Shown: one piece after another, positions 16,964-26,641 of the stretch
Layout of the letters: each line of letters opens with the position of its first letter
Position numbering within the stretch: position 1 is the first letter of the stretch
Position numbers and translations under genes: made by a program
DNA from: Janibacter limosus
GTDB taxonomy: Bacteria; Actinomycetota; Actinomycetes; Actinomycetales; Dermatophilaceae
Assembly: GCF_004295485.1 (NCBI RefSeq)
Contig: NZ_CP036164.1
Location: forward strand, 806,001-870,000
Direction of reading: 5' to 3'
Length of the DNA stretch: 64,000 nucleotides
The notes under the pieces: generated by a model
Database searches by the model: none
Seen by the model: only the letters and a program-made list of their open reading frames with translations
Told to the model about the DNA's origin: nothing

Positions 16964-19225
16964 ATGACTGACTTCGACGAGGTCGTGCCCGAGAGCGTCC
17001 CCGGTGGCGACCACCCCGAGGCGCTGGAGGTCGAGGAGCCGGGGGCACCCAACTTCGCCGACGTCTTCTTCCCGGCCCGTCCCAAGGCGCTGCGCCCCCG
17101 GGGGCGACTGCGGCACCAGGGCGCGCCCTCGGCCGCACAGGTGCGATCGGGCGAGCCCATCGGGTCCAACCCGGTCTACGTCGAGTGGCTGCGTGGGCAG
17201 TCGATGCTCCAGGACGCCAAGACGATCGCCGGGCAGTTCAGCGGCATCGGCGCCATGTGGCAGAACCCCTATGCCCAGCCGGACCCGCGTGCGGCGGTGC
17301 AGACGGCCTCGGTGTGGTTCACCGCCTACCCGATCTCGATGATCACCCGCCCGGGCCGCTCCTTCCTGGCCTCGCTCGCCGACCCGCGGCTGTGGCAGAC
17401 CTTCCAGCGCATCGGGATCCAGGCGCTGCACACCGGCCCGGTCAAGCGGGCCGGTGGCCTGTCGGGGTGGAACCCCACACCGAGCGTCGACGGGCACTTC
17501 GACCGCGTCGCCACGCACATCGACGATCTCTTCGGCAGCGAGGAGGACTACCGCGAGATGTGCCGGGTGGCCGCCGAGCACGAGGGCACGGTCCTCGACG
17601 ACATCGTCCCCGGTCACACGGGCAAGGGCGCCGACTTCCGCCTCGCCGAGCTGGGGGTCGACGACTACCCGGGGATCTACCACATGGTCGCCATCCCGCC
17701 CGACGAGTGGCACCTGCTGCCCGACGTCCCCGAGGGCCGCGACTCCGTCAACCTCGACGAGGCCGCGGAGGAGTCGCTCGCCGAGGCCGGACACATCGTC
17801 GGCGAGCTGCAGCGGGTGATCTTCCACGTCCCCGGCCTGAAGGACACCAACTGGTCGGCGACCGCGCCCGTGACCGGTCCTGACGGGGTGACCCGCCGCT
17901 GGGTCTACCTGCACTACTTCAAGGAGGGGCAGCCGTCGATCAACTGGCTGGACCCCACCTTCGCCGGGATGCGCCTGGTCATCGGCGACGCGCTGCACAG
18001 CCTCGGCGACCTCGGGTCCGGCGGCCTGCGGCTGGACGCCAACGGGTTCCTCGGCGTCGAGCGCACCCTCGACATCGGCCCCGCGTGGTCGGAGGGCCAC
18101 CCGCTCTCGCAGGCCGCCAACCAGCTCATCGGGTCGATGGTGCGCAAGGTCGGCGGCTTCACCTTCCAGGAGCTCAACCTGTCCATCGAGGACATCCGGG
18201 ACACGGCCGTGGGGGGCGCGGACCTCTCCTACGACTTCGTCAACCGGCCCGCCTACCACCACGCCCTGGCGACCGGCGACACCGAGTTCCTGCGGCTGAC
18301 CCTGCGGGAGGCGATGGAGCTGGGCGTCGACTCCGCCGGGCTGGTCCACGCCCTGCAGAACCACGACGAGCTGACCTACGAGCTCGTCCACTTCGCCAGC
18401 CGGCACCGCGACGACGAGTTCACCTTCCGCGGCGAGACGACGAAGGGGGAGGACCTCGCCGAGACGATCCGGCAGGAGCTCACCGACGCCCTCACGGGCG
18501 ACGCGGCGCCGTACAACCTCGTCTTCACCACCAACGGCATCGCCTCGACGACCGCGTCCGTCGTGACCGCCGCCCTCGGCCTGCGTGACCTCGACGCCCT
18601 CACCGAGGCCGACATCGAGCGGGTGCGTCGCGCCCACCTCCTGCTGGCGATGTTCAACGCCCTGCAGCCGGGGGTCTTCGCCCTGTCGGGGTGGGACCTC
18701 GTGGGTGCCCTGCCCATCCCGGCGCAGGAGATCGAGCCCCTGCTGCGCGAGGGTGACACCCGGTGGATCCACCGGCCGGCCTACGACCTGCTCGACGTGG
18801 CCCCGGCAGCGACGGCCTCCTCCTCCGGCATCCCGCGCTCGCGCGTGCTCTACGGGCCGCTCGATGCCCAGCTCGAGGACCCCGGTTCCTTCGCCTCCCG
18901 GCTGCGCGACGTGCTGCACCTGCGCGGCTACTTCGGTGTCGCGACGACCCGGCAGGTCGACGTGCCCGACGTCGCCCACCCCTCGATGCTCGTCATGGTC
19001 CACGAGTACGAGCAGGTCCCCGGGCAGCTGCAGCTCACCGTGCTCAACTTCGGCGAGGAGCCGGTCGTCGGCACCGTCATCAGCGAGGCGCTCGAGCCGG
19101 GGTCGCGACTGATGGACATGGGCGACGGGTCGGACTTCGGTGAGGTCGACCAGCTGCGTGGCTTCTCCGTCGAGCTCGACGGCTTCGGGGGGCTGGCCCT
19201 GCTGGTGACGCCGCCGCGGGGGTGA
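16964..19225 (+). CDS. Divergent GH13 glycosidase/transglycosidase, trehalose-synthase-like
   Basis: A 753-residue protein. Three of the four GH13 motifs can be read: [11 protein letters not shown] (catalytic aspartate near residue 353), [11 protein letters not shown] (candidate acid/base glutamate near residue 403) and [11 protein letters not shown] (NHD near residue 470). The first motif, usually DxxxNH, is altered to DDIVPGH. The closest recognised group is maltose alpha-D-glucosyltransferase (trehalose synthase), but the N-terminal 250 residues do not look like standard TreS. No glgE or treY gene is adjacent. The ATG at 16964 is 10 bases after the thioesterase stop. Confidence 0.7.
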   Translation: MTDFDEVVPESVPGGDHPEALEVEEPGAPNFADVFFPARPKALRPRGRLRHQGAPSAAQVRSGEPIGSNPVYVEWLRGQSMLQDAKTIAGQFSGIGAMWQNPYAQPDPRAAVQTASVWFTAYPISMITRPGRSFLASLADPRLWQTFQRIGIQALHTGPVKRAGGLSGWNPTPSVDGHFDRVATHIDDLFGSEEDYREMCRVAAEHEGTVLDDIVPGHTGKGADFRLAELGVDDYPGIYHMVAIPPDEWHLLPDVPEGRDSVNLDEAAEESLAEAGHIVGELQRVIFHVPGLKDTNWSATAPVTGPDGVTRRWVYLHYFKEGQPSINWLDPTFAGMRLVIGDALHSLGDLGSGGLRLDANGFLGVERTLDIGPAWSEGHPLSQAANQLIGSMVRKVGGFTFQELNLSIEDIRDTAVGGADLSYDFVNRPAYHHALATGDTEFLRLTLREAMELGVDSAGLVHALQNHDELTYELVHFASRHRDDEFTFRGETTKGEDLAETIRQELTDALTGDAAPYNLVFTTNGIASTTASVVTAALGLRDLDALTEADIERVRRAHLLLAMFNALQPGVFALSGWDLVGALPIPAQEIEPLLREGDTRWIHRPAYDLLDVAPAATASSSGIPRSRVLYGPLDAQLEDPGSFASRLRDVLHLRGYFGVATTRQVDVPDVAHPSMLVMVHEYEQVPGQLQLTVLNFGEEPVVGTVISEALEPGSRLMDMGDGSDFGEVDQLRGFSVELDGFGGLALLVTPPRG

Positions 19226-19245
19226 GCCACCCCCTTCGCCCTGCG

Positions 19246-19263
19246 GTTGCGCTCAGGGCGAAC
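19246..19263 (+). promoter_or_regulatory. ClgR-like box upstream of clpP1
   Basis: The imperfect palindrome GTTGCGCTCAGGGCGAAC contains CGC-N5-GCG, the core of ClgR operators known in front of actinobacterial clp genes. It lies 95 bases upstream of the clpP1 start. ClgR usually activates these promoters. Confidence 0.6.
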
Positions 19264-19358
19264 ACGTGCGGTAGGCGGGAAACATGCTGGGGGAGCGGAC
19301 GTTAGGGTCAGTGAAAGTCGTGAACCACGAGAGCAACCGCCACAGGGCGGAGAAGCGA

Positions 19359-19991
19359 GTGAGCGTGAGCAACAGCAGCGAGATCGTCGCGGCCGGCCCG
19401 CAGGGCGGGATGGGTCTCGACGACCACATCTACCAGCGCCTCCTCAAGGAGCGCATCATCTTCCTCGGCTCGGATGTGCGTGATGACAACGCCAACGCCA
19501 TCTGCGCCCAGATGCTCCTCCTGGCCGCAGAGGACCCCGAGGCCGACATCTGGCTGTACATCAACAGCCCCGGTGGCTCGATCTCGGCCGGCATGGCGAT
19601 CTACGACACGATGAAGTGGATCCCCAACGACGTCGCGACCGTGGCGATGGGCCTGGCCGCCTCGATGGGGCAGTTCCTGCTCTCGTCGGGCACCCAGGGC
19701 AAGCGCTACGCGACGCCGCACGCCCGCGTGATGATGCACCAGCCCTCGGGCGGCATCGGCGGCACGGCCTCGGACATCAAGATCCAGGCCGAGCAGATGC
19801 TCTTCGTCAAGGACCAGATGGCCGAGCTCATCGCCGAGCACACCGGGCAGACCATCGAGCAGATCCACAAGGACTCCGACCGCGACCGGTGGTTCGGCGC
19901 GGCGGAGGCCAAGGAGTACGGCTTCGTCGACCACGTCTTCGAGCGCTCCGACCAGGCCGGCCGCGGGGACGACAACCCCATCAGCGACTGA
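19359..19991 (+). CDS. clpP1: ATP-dependent Clp protease proteolytic subunit ClpP1
   Basis: Serine protease subunit that forms the mixed ClpP1P2 barrel of actinobacteria and works with ClpX or ClpC. From the GTG at 19359 it has 210 residues. The catalytic serine is Ser102 in [11 protein letters not shown], the histidine is His127 in [11 protein letters not shown], and the aspartate is probably Asp176 in [12 protein letters not shown] lies six bases before this start; longer in-frame starts extend into the promoter region. clpP2 follows after 31 bases. Confidence 0.95.
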   Translation: MSVSNSSEIVAAGPQGGMGLDDHIYQRLLKERIIFLGSDVRDDNANAICAQMLLLAAEDPEADIWLYINSPGGSISAGMAIYDTMKWIPNDVATVAMGLAASMGQFLLSSGTQGKRYATPHARVMMHQPSGGIGGTASDIKIQAEQMLFVKDQMAELIAEHTGQTIEQIHKDSDRDRWFGAAEAKEYGFVDHVFERSDQAGRGDDNPISD

Positions 19992-20022
19992 GCCCCGACC
20001 CGAGAGCCTCTGAGGAGAACCC

Positions 20023-20697
20023 ATGAACTTCGACGCACAGCTGCGCACCCACCAGCCGGGCTCGGCCGCACTTCGCCCCGGCCCCTCCAACCGCTATGTC
20101 CTGCCGCAGTTCGAGGAGCGCACCTCGTACGGCATGAAGCGCACGGACCCGTACACCAAGCTCTTCGAGGACCGGATCATCTTCCTCGGGGTCCAGGTGG
20201 ACGACGCCTCCGCGGACGACGTCATCGCCCAGCTCCTCGTGCTGGAGTCGATGGAGCCCGAGCGCGACATCCTGATGTACATCAACAGCCCCGGTGGTTC
20301 GTTCACGGCCATGACGGCGATCTACGACACCATGCAGTACATCCGTCCCGACATCCAGACCTTCGTCATCGGTCAGGCTGCGTCGGCGGCTGCGGTGCTC
20401 CTGGCCGCCGGTGCCCCCGGCAAGCGCTTCGCCCTGCCCAACGCCCGCGTCCTTATCCACCAGCCCGCGCTGGCCGGTGGTGAGTACGGCCAGGCCTCGG
20501 ACATCGAGATCCAGGCCAACGAGGTGCTGCGCATGCGCACCTGGCTCGAGGAGACCTGGGCCACGCACTCGGGCAAGACCGCCGAGGAGGTCCGCGAGGA
20601 CATCGAGCGCGACAAGATCCTCTCCGCGGCCGAGGCCAAGGAGTACGGCCTCATCGACGAGGTGCTCGCCCCCCGCAAGGCCACGCTCGAGGACTGA
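20023..20697 (+). CDS. clpP2: ATP-dependent Clp protease proteolytic subunit ClpP2
   Basis: Second Clp protease subunit, 224 residues. GQAASAAAVLLAAG carries the catalytic serine and VLIHQPALAGG the histidine; the aspartate lies in the DIERDKI stretch near residue 190. The N-terminal 40 residues extend beyond the ClpP1 start and probably include a propeptide. The ATG at 20023 has GAGGAG a few bases upstream. A strong hairpin follows, so clpX has its own promoter. Confidence 0.96.
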   Translation: MNFDAQLRTHQPGSAALRPGPSNRYVLPQFEERTSYGMKRTDPYTKLFEDRIIFLGVQVDDASADDVIAQLLVLESMEPERDILMYINSPGGSFTAMTAIYDTMQYIRPDIQTFVIGQAASAAAVLLAAGAPGKRFALPNARVLIHQPALAGGEYGQASDIEIQANEVLRMRTWLEETWATHSGKTAEEVREDIERDKILSAAEAKEYGLIDEVLAPRKATLED

Positions 20698-20705
20698 GCA
20701 GGACG

Positions 20706-20750
20706 ACCACGACGCAGGGCCCCGGGACTCCCGGGGCCCTGCGTCGTGGT
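20706..20750 (+). terminator. Long perfect hairpin after clpP2
   Basis: About 21 bases (ACCACGACGCAGGGCCCCGGG) pair perfectly with the complementary arm ending at 20750, leaving a three-base loop. Very stable intrinsic terminator without a long T tract. Confidence 0.85.
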
Positions 20751-20788
20751 GCATCGTGCGGCGTGCACCTCGAGCCCGGGAGGACATC

Positions 20789-20977
20789 GTGGCGGAGTAT
20801 GGGGTGGGGACAGTCACCGAGGCCGCCTCGGACGAGGTGTCGACGGATGGCCTGCTCCCCGACGCCGCAGCGGAGGCAGGGCCGTGGGTGATCCTCTCCG
20901 CGGTGCTCGTGGTGCTCGCCATGACCGGGCTCGGGCTGGTCCTGTGGTCGGTGCGGGTACGACGCCGGGGTCGGTGA
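20789..20977 (+). CDS. Small single-span membrane protein, 62 residues
   Basis: A GTG start at 20789 has GGGAGG five bases upstream, an excellent ribosome site. The product has an acidic N-terminal half (VAEYGVGTVTEAASDE) and one hydrophobic segment (WVILSAVLVVLAMTGLGLVL), then a basic tail VRVRRRGR, so the N-terminus should lie outside. It sits between the clpP2 terminator and the ClgR-like box of clpX. I do not recognise the family. The good start site, the clean membrane segment and the positively charged end argue for a real gene. Confidence 0.55.
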   Translation: MAEYGVGTVTEAASDEVSTDGLLPDAAAEAGPWVILSAVLVVLAMTGLGLVLWSVRVRRRGR

Positions 20978-20984
20978 CGTCTGC

Positions 20985-21003
20985 GTTCCGCTGATAGCGG
21001 AAC
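20985..21003 (+). promoter_or_regulatory. ClgR-like box upstream of clpX
   Basis: GTTCCGCTGATAGCGGAAC is a perfect eight-base inverted repeat around GAT and contains CGC-N5-GCG, the same core as the box before clpP1. It lies 115 bases upstream of the clpX start. Co-regulation of clpX with clpP1P2 by ClgR is inferred. Confidence 0.6.
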
Positions 21004-21117
21004 GGGGCGACGCGCGCCCTTCGAGCGGTGTCCAATGGAGGAGGAGACCGACCCCGTTGGGTACGGTCGAGGCAACGCGACCACAGTGGTCGACCCGGGA
21101 TGAGAGGACACCCTGAC

Positions 21118-22395
<1,278 letters not shown>

Positions 22396-22434
22396 CCCGA
22401 TGTCCTCGCCCCCGTCGCCTGACAGGATGGAGCG

Positions 22435-23154
22435 GTGAGCGCGCCCTTCCGCCTCGTGCAGGGGTCCTCGGGACCACGACAGCAGAGCCCGACGACCTGT
22501 GGCTCCGCGTGCGCGACGGTCGCCCGGATGCTCGTGGACCCTCCCTTCGCCCGATGGATCACCGCTGGGGAGGGGCACCTCGTCCCGGGGGCCGAGGGGA
22601 CGACCACGGCCGAGCGGTTTGCCGCCTGGGAGCGGACCGTGCACCAGCGCACCAACGGCTGGCACGAGCCGGCGGGCGGACTCTCCCTCGGCTGGCCCCG
22701 GGCGCTCGGCACGCCACCGTGGGGGATGAAGCACGAGCTCGAGCACGGCGCCTCACGGACCGGCACCCGCTACCGGATGCTCTCGGTGCGGGCCCACTCG
22801 CAGGAGTCGCTGCGGGCTCGCTACCGCCGGCTTCTCGACCTCGTCGTCGAGGGCGAGCCAGCGGTGCTCTACGTCGGCAACCACCTGCTGCCACGACACG
22901 TGGTCCTCGTGCTCCCCGGTGAGCGGCCGGACGCGCTCGACGTCTACGAGCCCGCCAGCGGCACCGTGCAGCCGCTCGAGCAGGAGCCCTTCGTGCGCCG
23001 CCGGCTGGATCTCGGCGGCTGGTCGGTGCCGTGGATCCTCGTCCAGCCCACCGGTCACCGCCGCGTGTACGCGCGGGCGGCCACGCGCAGCGCGTGGGCG
23101 CTCCCGTCGATGGCCCGCGAGGCCTCGTCCTCGGTCAGTTCTTCGGGGGCTTGA
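22435..23154 (+). CDS. Putative papain-like/C39-like cysteine peptidase-fold protein
   Basis: A 239-residue protein. QQSPTTCGSACATVARML at residues 16-33 has the Gln-Cys pattern of C39-like peptidases (Cys22). Near residue 155, LPRHVVLVLPG offers a histidine, and DVYEPASGTV near residue 172 an aspartate, in the usual order. So the catalytic triad is plausible, but activity is inference. No signal peptide. Start GTG at 22435. The last 20 bases overlap the end of valS on the opposite strand, so the two genes share their 3' ends. A C39-like bacteriocin-processing role has no support from neighbours. Confidence 0.6.
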   Translation: MSAPFRLVQGSSGPRQQSPTTCGSACATVARMLVDPPFARWITAGEGHLVPGAEGTTTAERFAAWERTVHQRTNGWHEPAGGLSLGWPRALGTPPWGMKHELEHGASRTGTRYRMLSVRAHSQESLRARYRRLLDLVVEGEPAVLYVGNHLLPRHVVLVLPGERPDALDVYEPASGTVQPLEQEPFVRRRLDLGGWSVPWILVQPTGHRRVYARAATRSAWALPSMAREASSSVSSSGA

Positions 23155-25765
23155 CGAAGGGGATCAGCTCGACGTCGGTGAGCGCCACCTCGTCGCCCTC
23201 CACGTGGTCGAAGCTGCCGGTGAGCCGGCCCGCTGCCCGCAGGTCGGCCTCGCCGACGCGCACCAGCTCGGCGGTCGCGGCCGGTGCCACGAGCGTCGCC
23301 GCGGTGATCTCGCTGCGCATGCCGACCTTGGCGTCCGACTTGGCCTTGCGGACCTGGCTGAGCGCCTCGCCGACAGCACCCAGGACGGCCGGGTCGCCGC
23401 CGGTCGGCAGCTCCTCGACGGTGGGCCAGGAGGCGCGGTGCACCGAGCCGGCCTTCCACCAGGACCAGACCTCCTCGGCGGCGTAGGGCAGCACCGGGGC
23501 GAGCAGGCGCAGCAGCGCATCGAGGGCCAGCCGCAGGGCGGCCCGAGCCGAGGCGGTGTCCTGCGGGTCCTGACCCTGACTGCCGTGGGCGCGGTCCTTG
23601 ATGAGCTCGATGTAGTCGTCGCAGAAGGTCCAGAAGAAGGTCTCGGTGACCGACAGGCTGCGGGTGTAGTCCCAGGCCTCGAAGCCGGCGGTCGCCTCGG
23701 TGACCACCTGGCGCAGGGCGGCGAGCATCGACTGGTCGAGCGGGTTGGTGACCGCGCTCGCGAGGTCACCCTCGACCTCGCCGAAGCCGAGGGCGAACTT
23801 GCTCGCGTTGAGCAGCTTGATGGCCAGCCGGCGGCCGATCTTCATCTGGCCGGTGTCGTAGGCGGAGTCGGTGCCCAGACGGCTCGAGGCCGCCCAGTAC
23901 CGCACCGCGTCGGCGCTGTGCTCGACGACGACGTCCTCGGGGGTGACGACATTGCCCTTGGACTTGCTCATCTTCTTGCGGTCCGGGTCGAGGATCCACC
24001 CGGAGATCGCCGCGTTCTTCCACGGGGCGACGCCGTGCTCGTGGTGCGAGCGCACGACGGTCGCGAAGAGCCAGGTGCGGATGATGTCGTGGCCCTGGGG
24101 GCGCACGTCCATCGGGAAGATCTTGTCGAAGAGGCCGCTCTCGCCGCGCTCGGAGGCGAGCCAGTCGCCGGCGATCTGCGGGGACAGCGACGAGGTGGCC
24201 CAGGTGTCCATGACGTCGGGGTCGCCGGTGAAGCCGCCGGGCTGGTCGCGCTGGTCGGGCGTGTAGCCGGCGGGGACCTGCGCCATCGGGTCGATCGGGA
24301 GCTGGTCCTCGGTGGGCACGAGCGGGGTCTCGTACTGCGGCTGGCCGTCGGCGTCGAGCGGGTACCAGACGGGCAGCGGGATGCCGAAGAAGCGCTGACG
24401 CGAGATGAGCCAGTCGCCGTTGAGCCCGGCAACCCAGTTCTTGTAGCGCGACTTCATGAAGGCCGGGTGGAAGTCGATCTCGTCCCCGCGAGCCTGCAGG
24501 GCCTCGTTGAGCTCGACGTCGCGGCCGCCGTTGCGGATGTACCACTGGCGCGAGGTGACGATCTCGAGCGGCTTCTCGCCGCGCTCGTAGAAGTTGGCCT
24601 TGCGCTGGGTCTTCTCCGGCTCGCCGTCGAGGTCACCGGAGGCACGCAGGGCCTCGACGACCACCTCGCGGGCGGAGTGCACGGTCTTGCCGGACATCTC
24701 CTCGAAGACCTCGGCTCCCTTCGCGCTGCCGGCGGAGGCGACCCACTCCGGGGTCTCACCGAGGATGCGACCGGCGCGGGTGACGACCGAGCGGGTGGGC
24801 AGCTGCAGCTCGCGCCACCAGATGACGTCGGTGAGGTCGCCGAAGGTGCAGCACATGGCGATGCCCGCGCCCTTGTCCATCTCGGCGCCGCGGTGGGCCA
24901 CGACGGGCACCTCGACGCCGAAGATCGGGGAGGTCACGCTCGTGCCGAAGAGCGCCTGGTAGCGCTCGTCGTCGGGGTGGGCGATGAGGGCGACGCACGC
25001 CGGCAGCAGCTCGGGGCGGGTCGTCTCGATGTGCACCGGGCCGTCGGCGCCGTGGAAGGCGACGCGGTGGTAGGCCCCCGGGTAGTCGCGGGCCTCGAGC
25101 TCGGCCTGCGCGACGGCGGTCTGGAAGGTGACATCCCACAGTCCCGGCGCCTCGGCGGTGTAGGCCTCGCCGCGGGCCAGGTTGCGCAGGAAGGCGGTCT
25201 GCGCGGTCGCGCGGGAACGCTCGTCGATGGTGCGGTACTGGATCCGCCAGTCGAGGCTGAAGCCCAGGCGGCGGAAGAGGGACTCGAAGGCCTCCTCGTC
25301 GCGGACGGTCAGCTCGTCGCACAGCTCGATGAAGTTCTGCCGGCTGACCGGGACCTGGTCGGCTGCCTTGATGGTCTTGGTCGTCCCCTCGAAGGGGGGA
25401 GTGAAGTCCGGGTCGTAGGGCAGCGAGGAGTCGCCGCGCACGCCGTAGTAGTTCTGCACCCGCTTCTCCGTCGGCAGGCCGTTGTCGTCCCACCCGATCG
25501 GGTAGAAGACGTTGAAGCCCTGCATCCGCTTGTAGCGGGCCATGCAGTCGGTGTGGGTGTAGCTGAAGACGTGCCCCATGTGCAGCGACCCGCTGGCCGT
25601 CGGCGGCGGGGTGTCGATGGAGAAGACCTGCTCGCGGGCACCCTCGCGGTCGAAGGCGTAGGTGTCCTGCTCGCGCCATACCGAGCCCCACGTGTCCTCG
25701 AGGCCGTCCAGCGAGGGACGGTCCGGGATGCGGGCGGTGTCGGGGGCAGGGGAGTGCTCGGTCAT
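23135..25765 (-). CDS. valS: Valyl-tRNA synthetase
   Basis: Class I synthetase that charges tRNA-Val. 876 residues. The HIGH-type motif appears as SLHMGHVFSYT near residue 58 and KMSKS as RKKMSKSKGNVV near residue 590. The editing (CP1) domain lies between them. The C-terminal anticodon-binding part is followed by a short tail rather than a long coiled-coil arm. The ATG at 25765 is used. In many actinobacteria valS lies directly before folC, but here folC is about 31 kb away. Confidence 0.96.
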   Translation of the reverse strand: MTEHSPAPDTARIPDRPSLDGLEDTWGSVWREQDTYAFDREGAREQVFSIDTPPPTASGSLHMGHVFSYTHTDCMARYKRMQGFNVFYPIGWDDNGLPTEKRVQNYYGVRGDSSLPYDPDFTPPFEGTTKTIKAADQVPVSRQNFIELCDELTVRDEEAFESLFRRLGFSLDWRIQYRTIDERSRATAQTAFLRNLARGEAYTAEAPGLWDVTFQTAVAQAELEARDYPGAYHRVAFHGADGPVHIETTRPELLPACVALIAHPDDERYQALFGTSVTSPIFGVEVPVVAHRGAEMDKGAGIAMCCTFGDLTDVIWWRELQLPTRSVVTRAGRILGETPEWVASAGSAKGAEVFEEMSGKTVHSAREVVVEALRASGDLDGEPEKTQRKANFYERGEKPLEIVTSRQWYIRNGGRDVELNEALQARGDEIDFHPAFMKSRYKNWVAGLNGDWLISRQRFFGIPLPVWYPLDADGQPQYETPLVPTEDQLPIDPMAQVPAGYTPDQRDQPGGFTGDPDVMDTWATSSLSPQIAGDWLASERGESGLFDKIFPMDVRPQGHDIIRTWLFATVVRSHHEHGVAPWKNAAISGWILDPDRKKMSKSKGNVVTPEDVVVEHSADAVRYWAASSRLGTDSAYDTGQMKIGRRLAIKLLNASKFALGFGEVEGDLASAVTNPLDQSMLAALRQVVTEATAGFEAWDYTRSLSVTETFFWTFCDDYIELIKDRAHGSQGQDPQDTASARAALRLALDALLRLLAPVLPYAAEEVWSWWKAGSVHRASWPTVEELPTGGDPAVLGAVGEALSQVRKAKSDAKVGMRSEITAATLVAPAATAELVRVGEADLRAAGRLTGSFDHVEGDEVALTDVELIPFVKPPKN

Positions 25766-25851
25766 GGGCCCGATCTTCCCATTGCGAGAGGCTGGCCGAC
25801 CAATCGGGCAGCTTCCTGCCGCAGCATCGCGCGAGACCGTAGTGTGTGGCC

Positions 25852-26616
25852 ATGCGCCGCCCCGAGCCCTTGTACCGAGCAGTCATCATGCTTGCCCGCA
25901 CCATCTTCCTGATCAACGGCTATCGCTTCACCATCAAGGGTGAGCGCCATGTCCCCAGGACGGGCGGCGCGGTGATGGCGATCAACCACACCGGCTACAT
26001 CGACTTCGTCCTCGCGGGTCTGGGCGCCCGCAAGAGCCGCCGCTGGGTGCGCTTCATGGCCAAGAAGTCGATCTGGCAGCACTGGCTGGCCGGTTTCTTC
26101 ATGCGCGGGCTCAAGCACATCCCGGTCGATCGTCGTGCGGGCGGGGCTGCCTTCAAGGAAGCCGTGGCCAAGCTGAGCGACGGCGAGGTCGTCGGCGTCT
26201 ACCCCGAGGCCACGATGTCACGCTCCTTCGAGATCAAGGAGCTGAAGAAGGGCACCGCACGGATGGCCCAGGAGTCGGGGACGCCGATCCTGCCGACGAT
26301 CGTGTGGGGCGCCCACCGCATCTGGACCAAGGACGTGCCCAAGCGGCTGGGCCGCACCAAGTTCCCGATCCACATCACCATCGGCGAGCCGATCCACGTG
26401 GGTCCCGACGACGACATCACGGCGGTCACCGAGCAGCTGCGCGAGGTCATGAAGCAGCTGCTCGACGAGACCATCGCGGCCTACCCGAAGCTCACGGGCG
26501 ACGAGCTGCGCTTCCTGCCCGCACGGCTCGGTGGCACGGCCCCCTCCTACGAGGTCGCCTACGCCAAGGACCACAAGGACATGACCCGGGTCAAGGACCA
26601 GTTCACCAAGGACTGA
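25852..26616 (+). CDS. PlsC-like 1-acylglycerol-3-phosphate acyltransferase
   Basis: A 254-residue membrane-associated acyltransferase of glycerolipid synthesis. NHTGYIDF is the Hx4D catalytic motif, VYPEATMSRSF the phosphate-binding block, with glutamate in the usual PEG position changed to PEA. A hydrophobic N-terminal helix should anchor it. Start ATG at 25852; a GTG two codons earlier is also possible. Divergent from valS and convergent with the ABC exporter. Confidence 0.88.
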   Translation: MRRPEPLYRAVIMLARTIFLINGYRFTIKGERHVPRTGGAVMAINHTGYIDFVLAGLGARKSRRWVRFMAKKSIWQHWLAGFFMRGLKHIPVDRRAGGAAFKEAVAKLSDGEVVGVYPEATMSRSFEIKELKKGTARMAQESGTPILPTIVWGAHRIWTKDVPKRLGRTKFPIHITIGEPIHVGPDDDITAVTEQLREVMKQLLDETIAAYPKLTGDELRFLPARLGGTAPSYEVAYAKDHKDMTRVKDQFTKD

Positions 26617-26641
26617 CGCGCCGTGCGTCGTGCGCCCTCGA

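Noticed and set aside
22435..23154. Bacteriocin-processing C39 peptidase
   Set aside because: No ABC transporter domain, no precursor peptide gene and no signal peptide nearby; only the fold-level pattern is supported.
22919..25912. Very long open frames opposite valS, ileS and other genes
   Set aside because: They are low-information Arg/Ala/Gly/Pro-rich frames typical of the antisense of GC-rich genes, without ribosome sites or recognised motifs.
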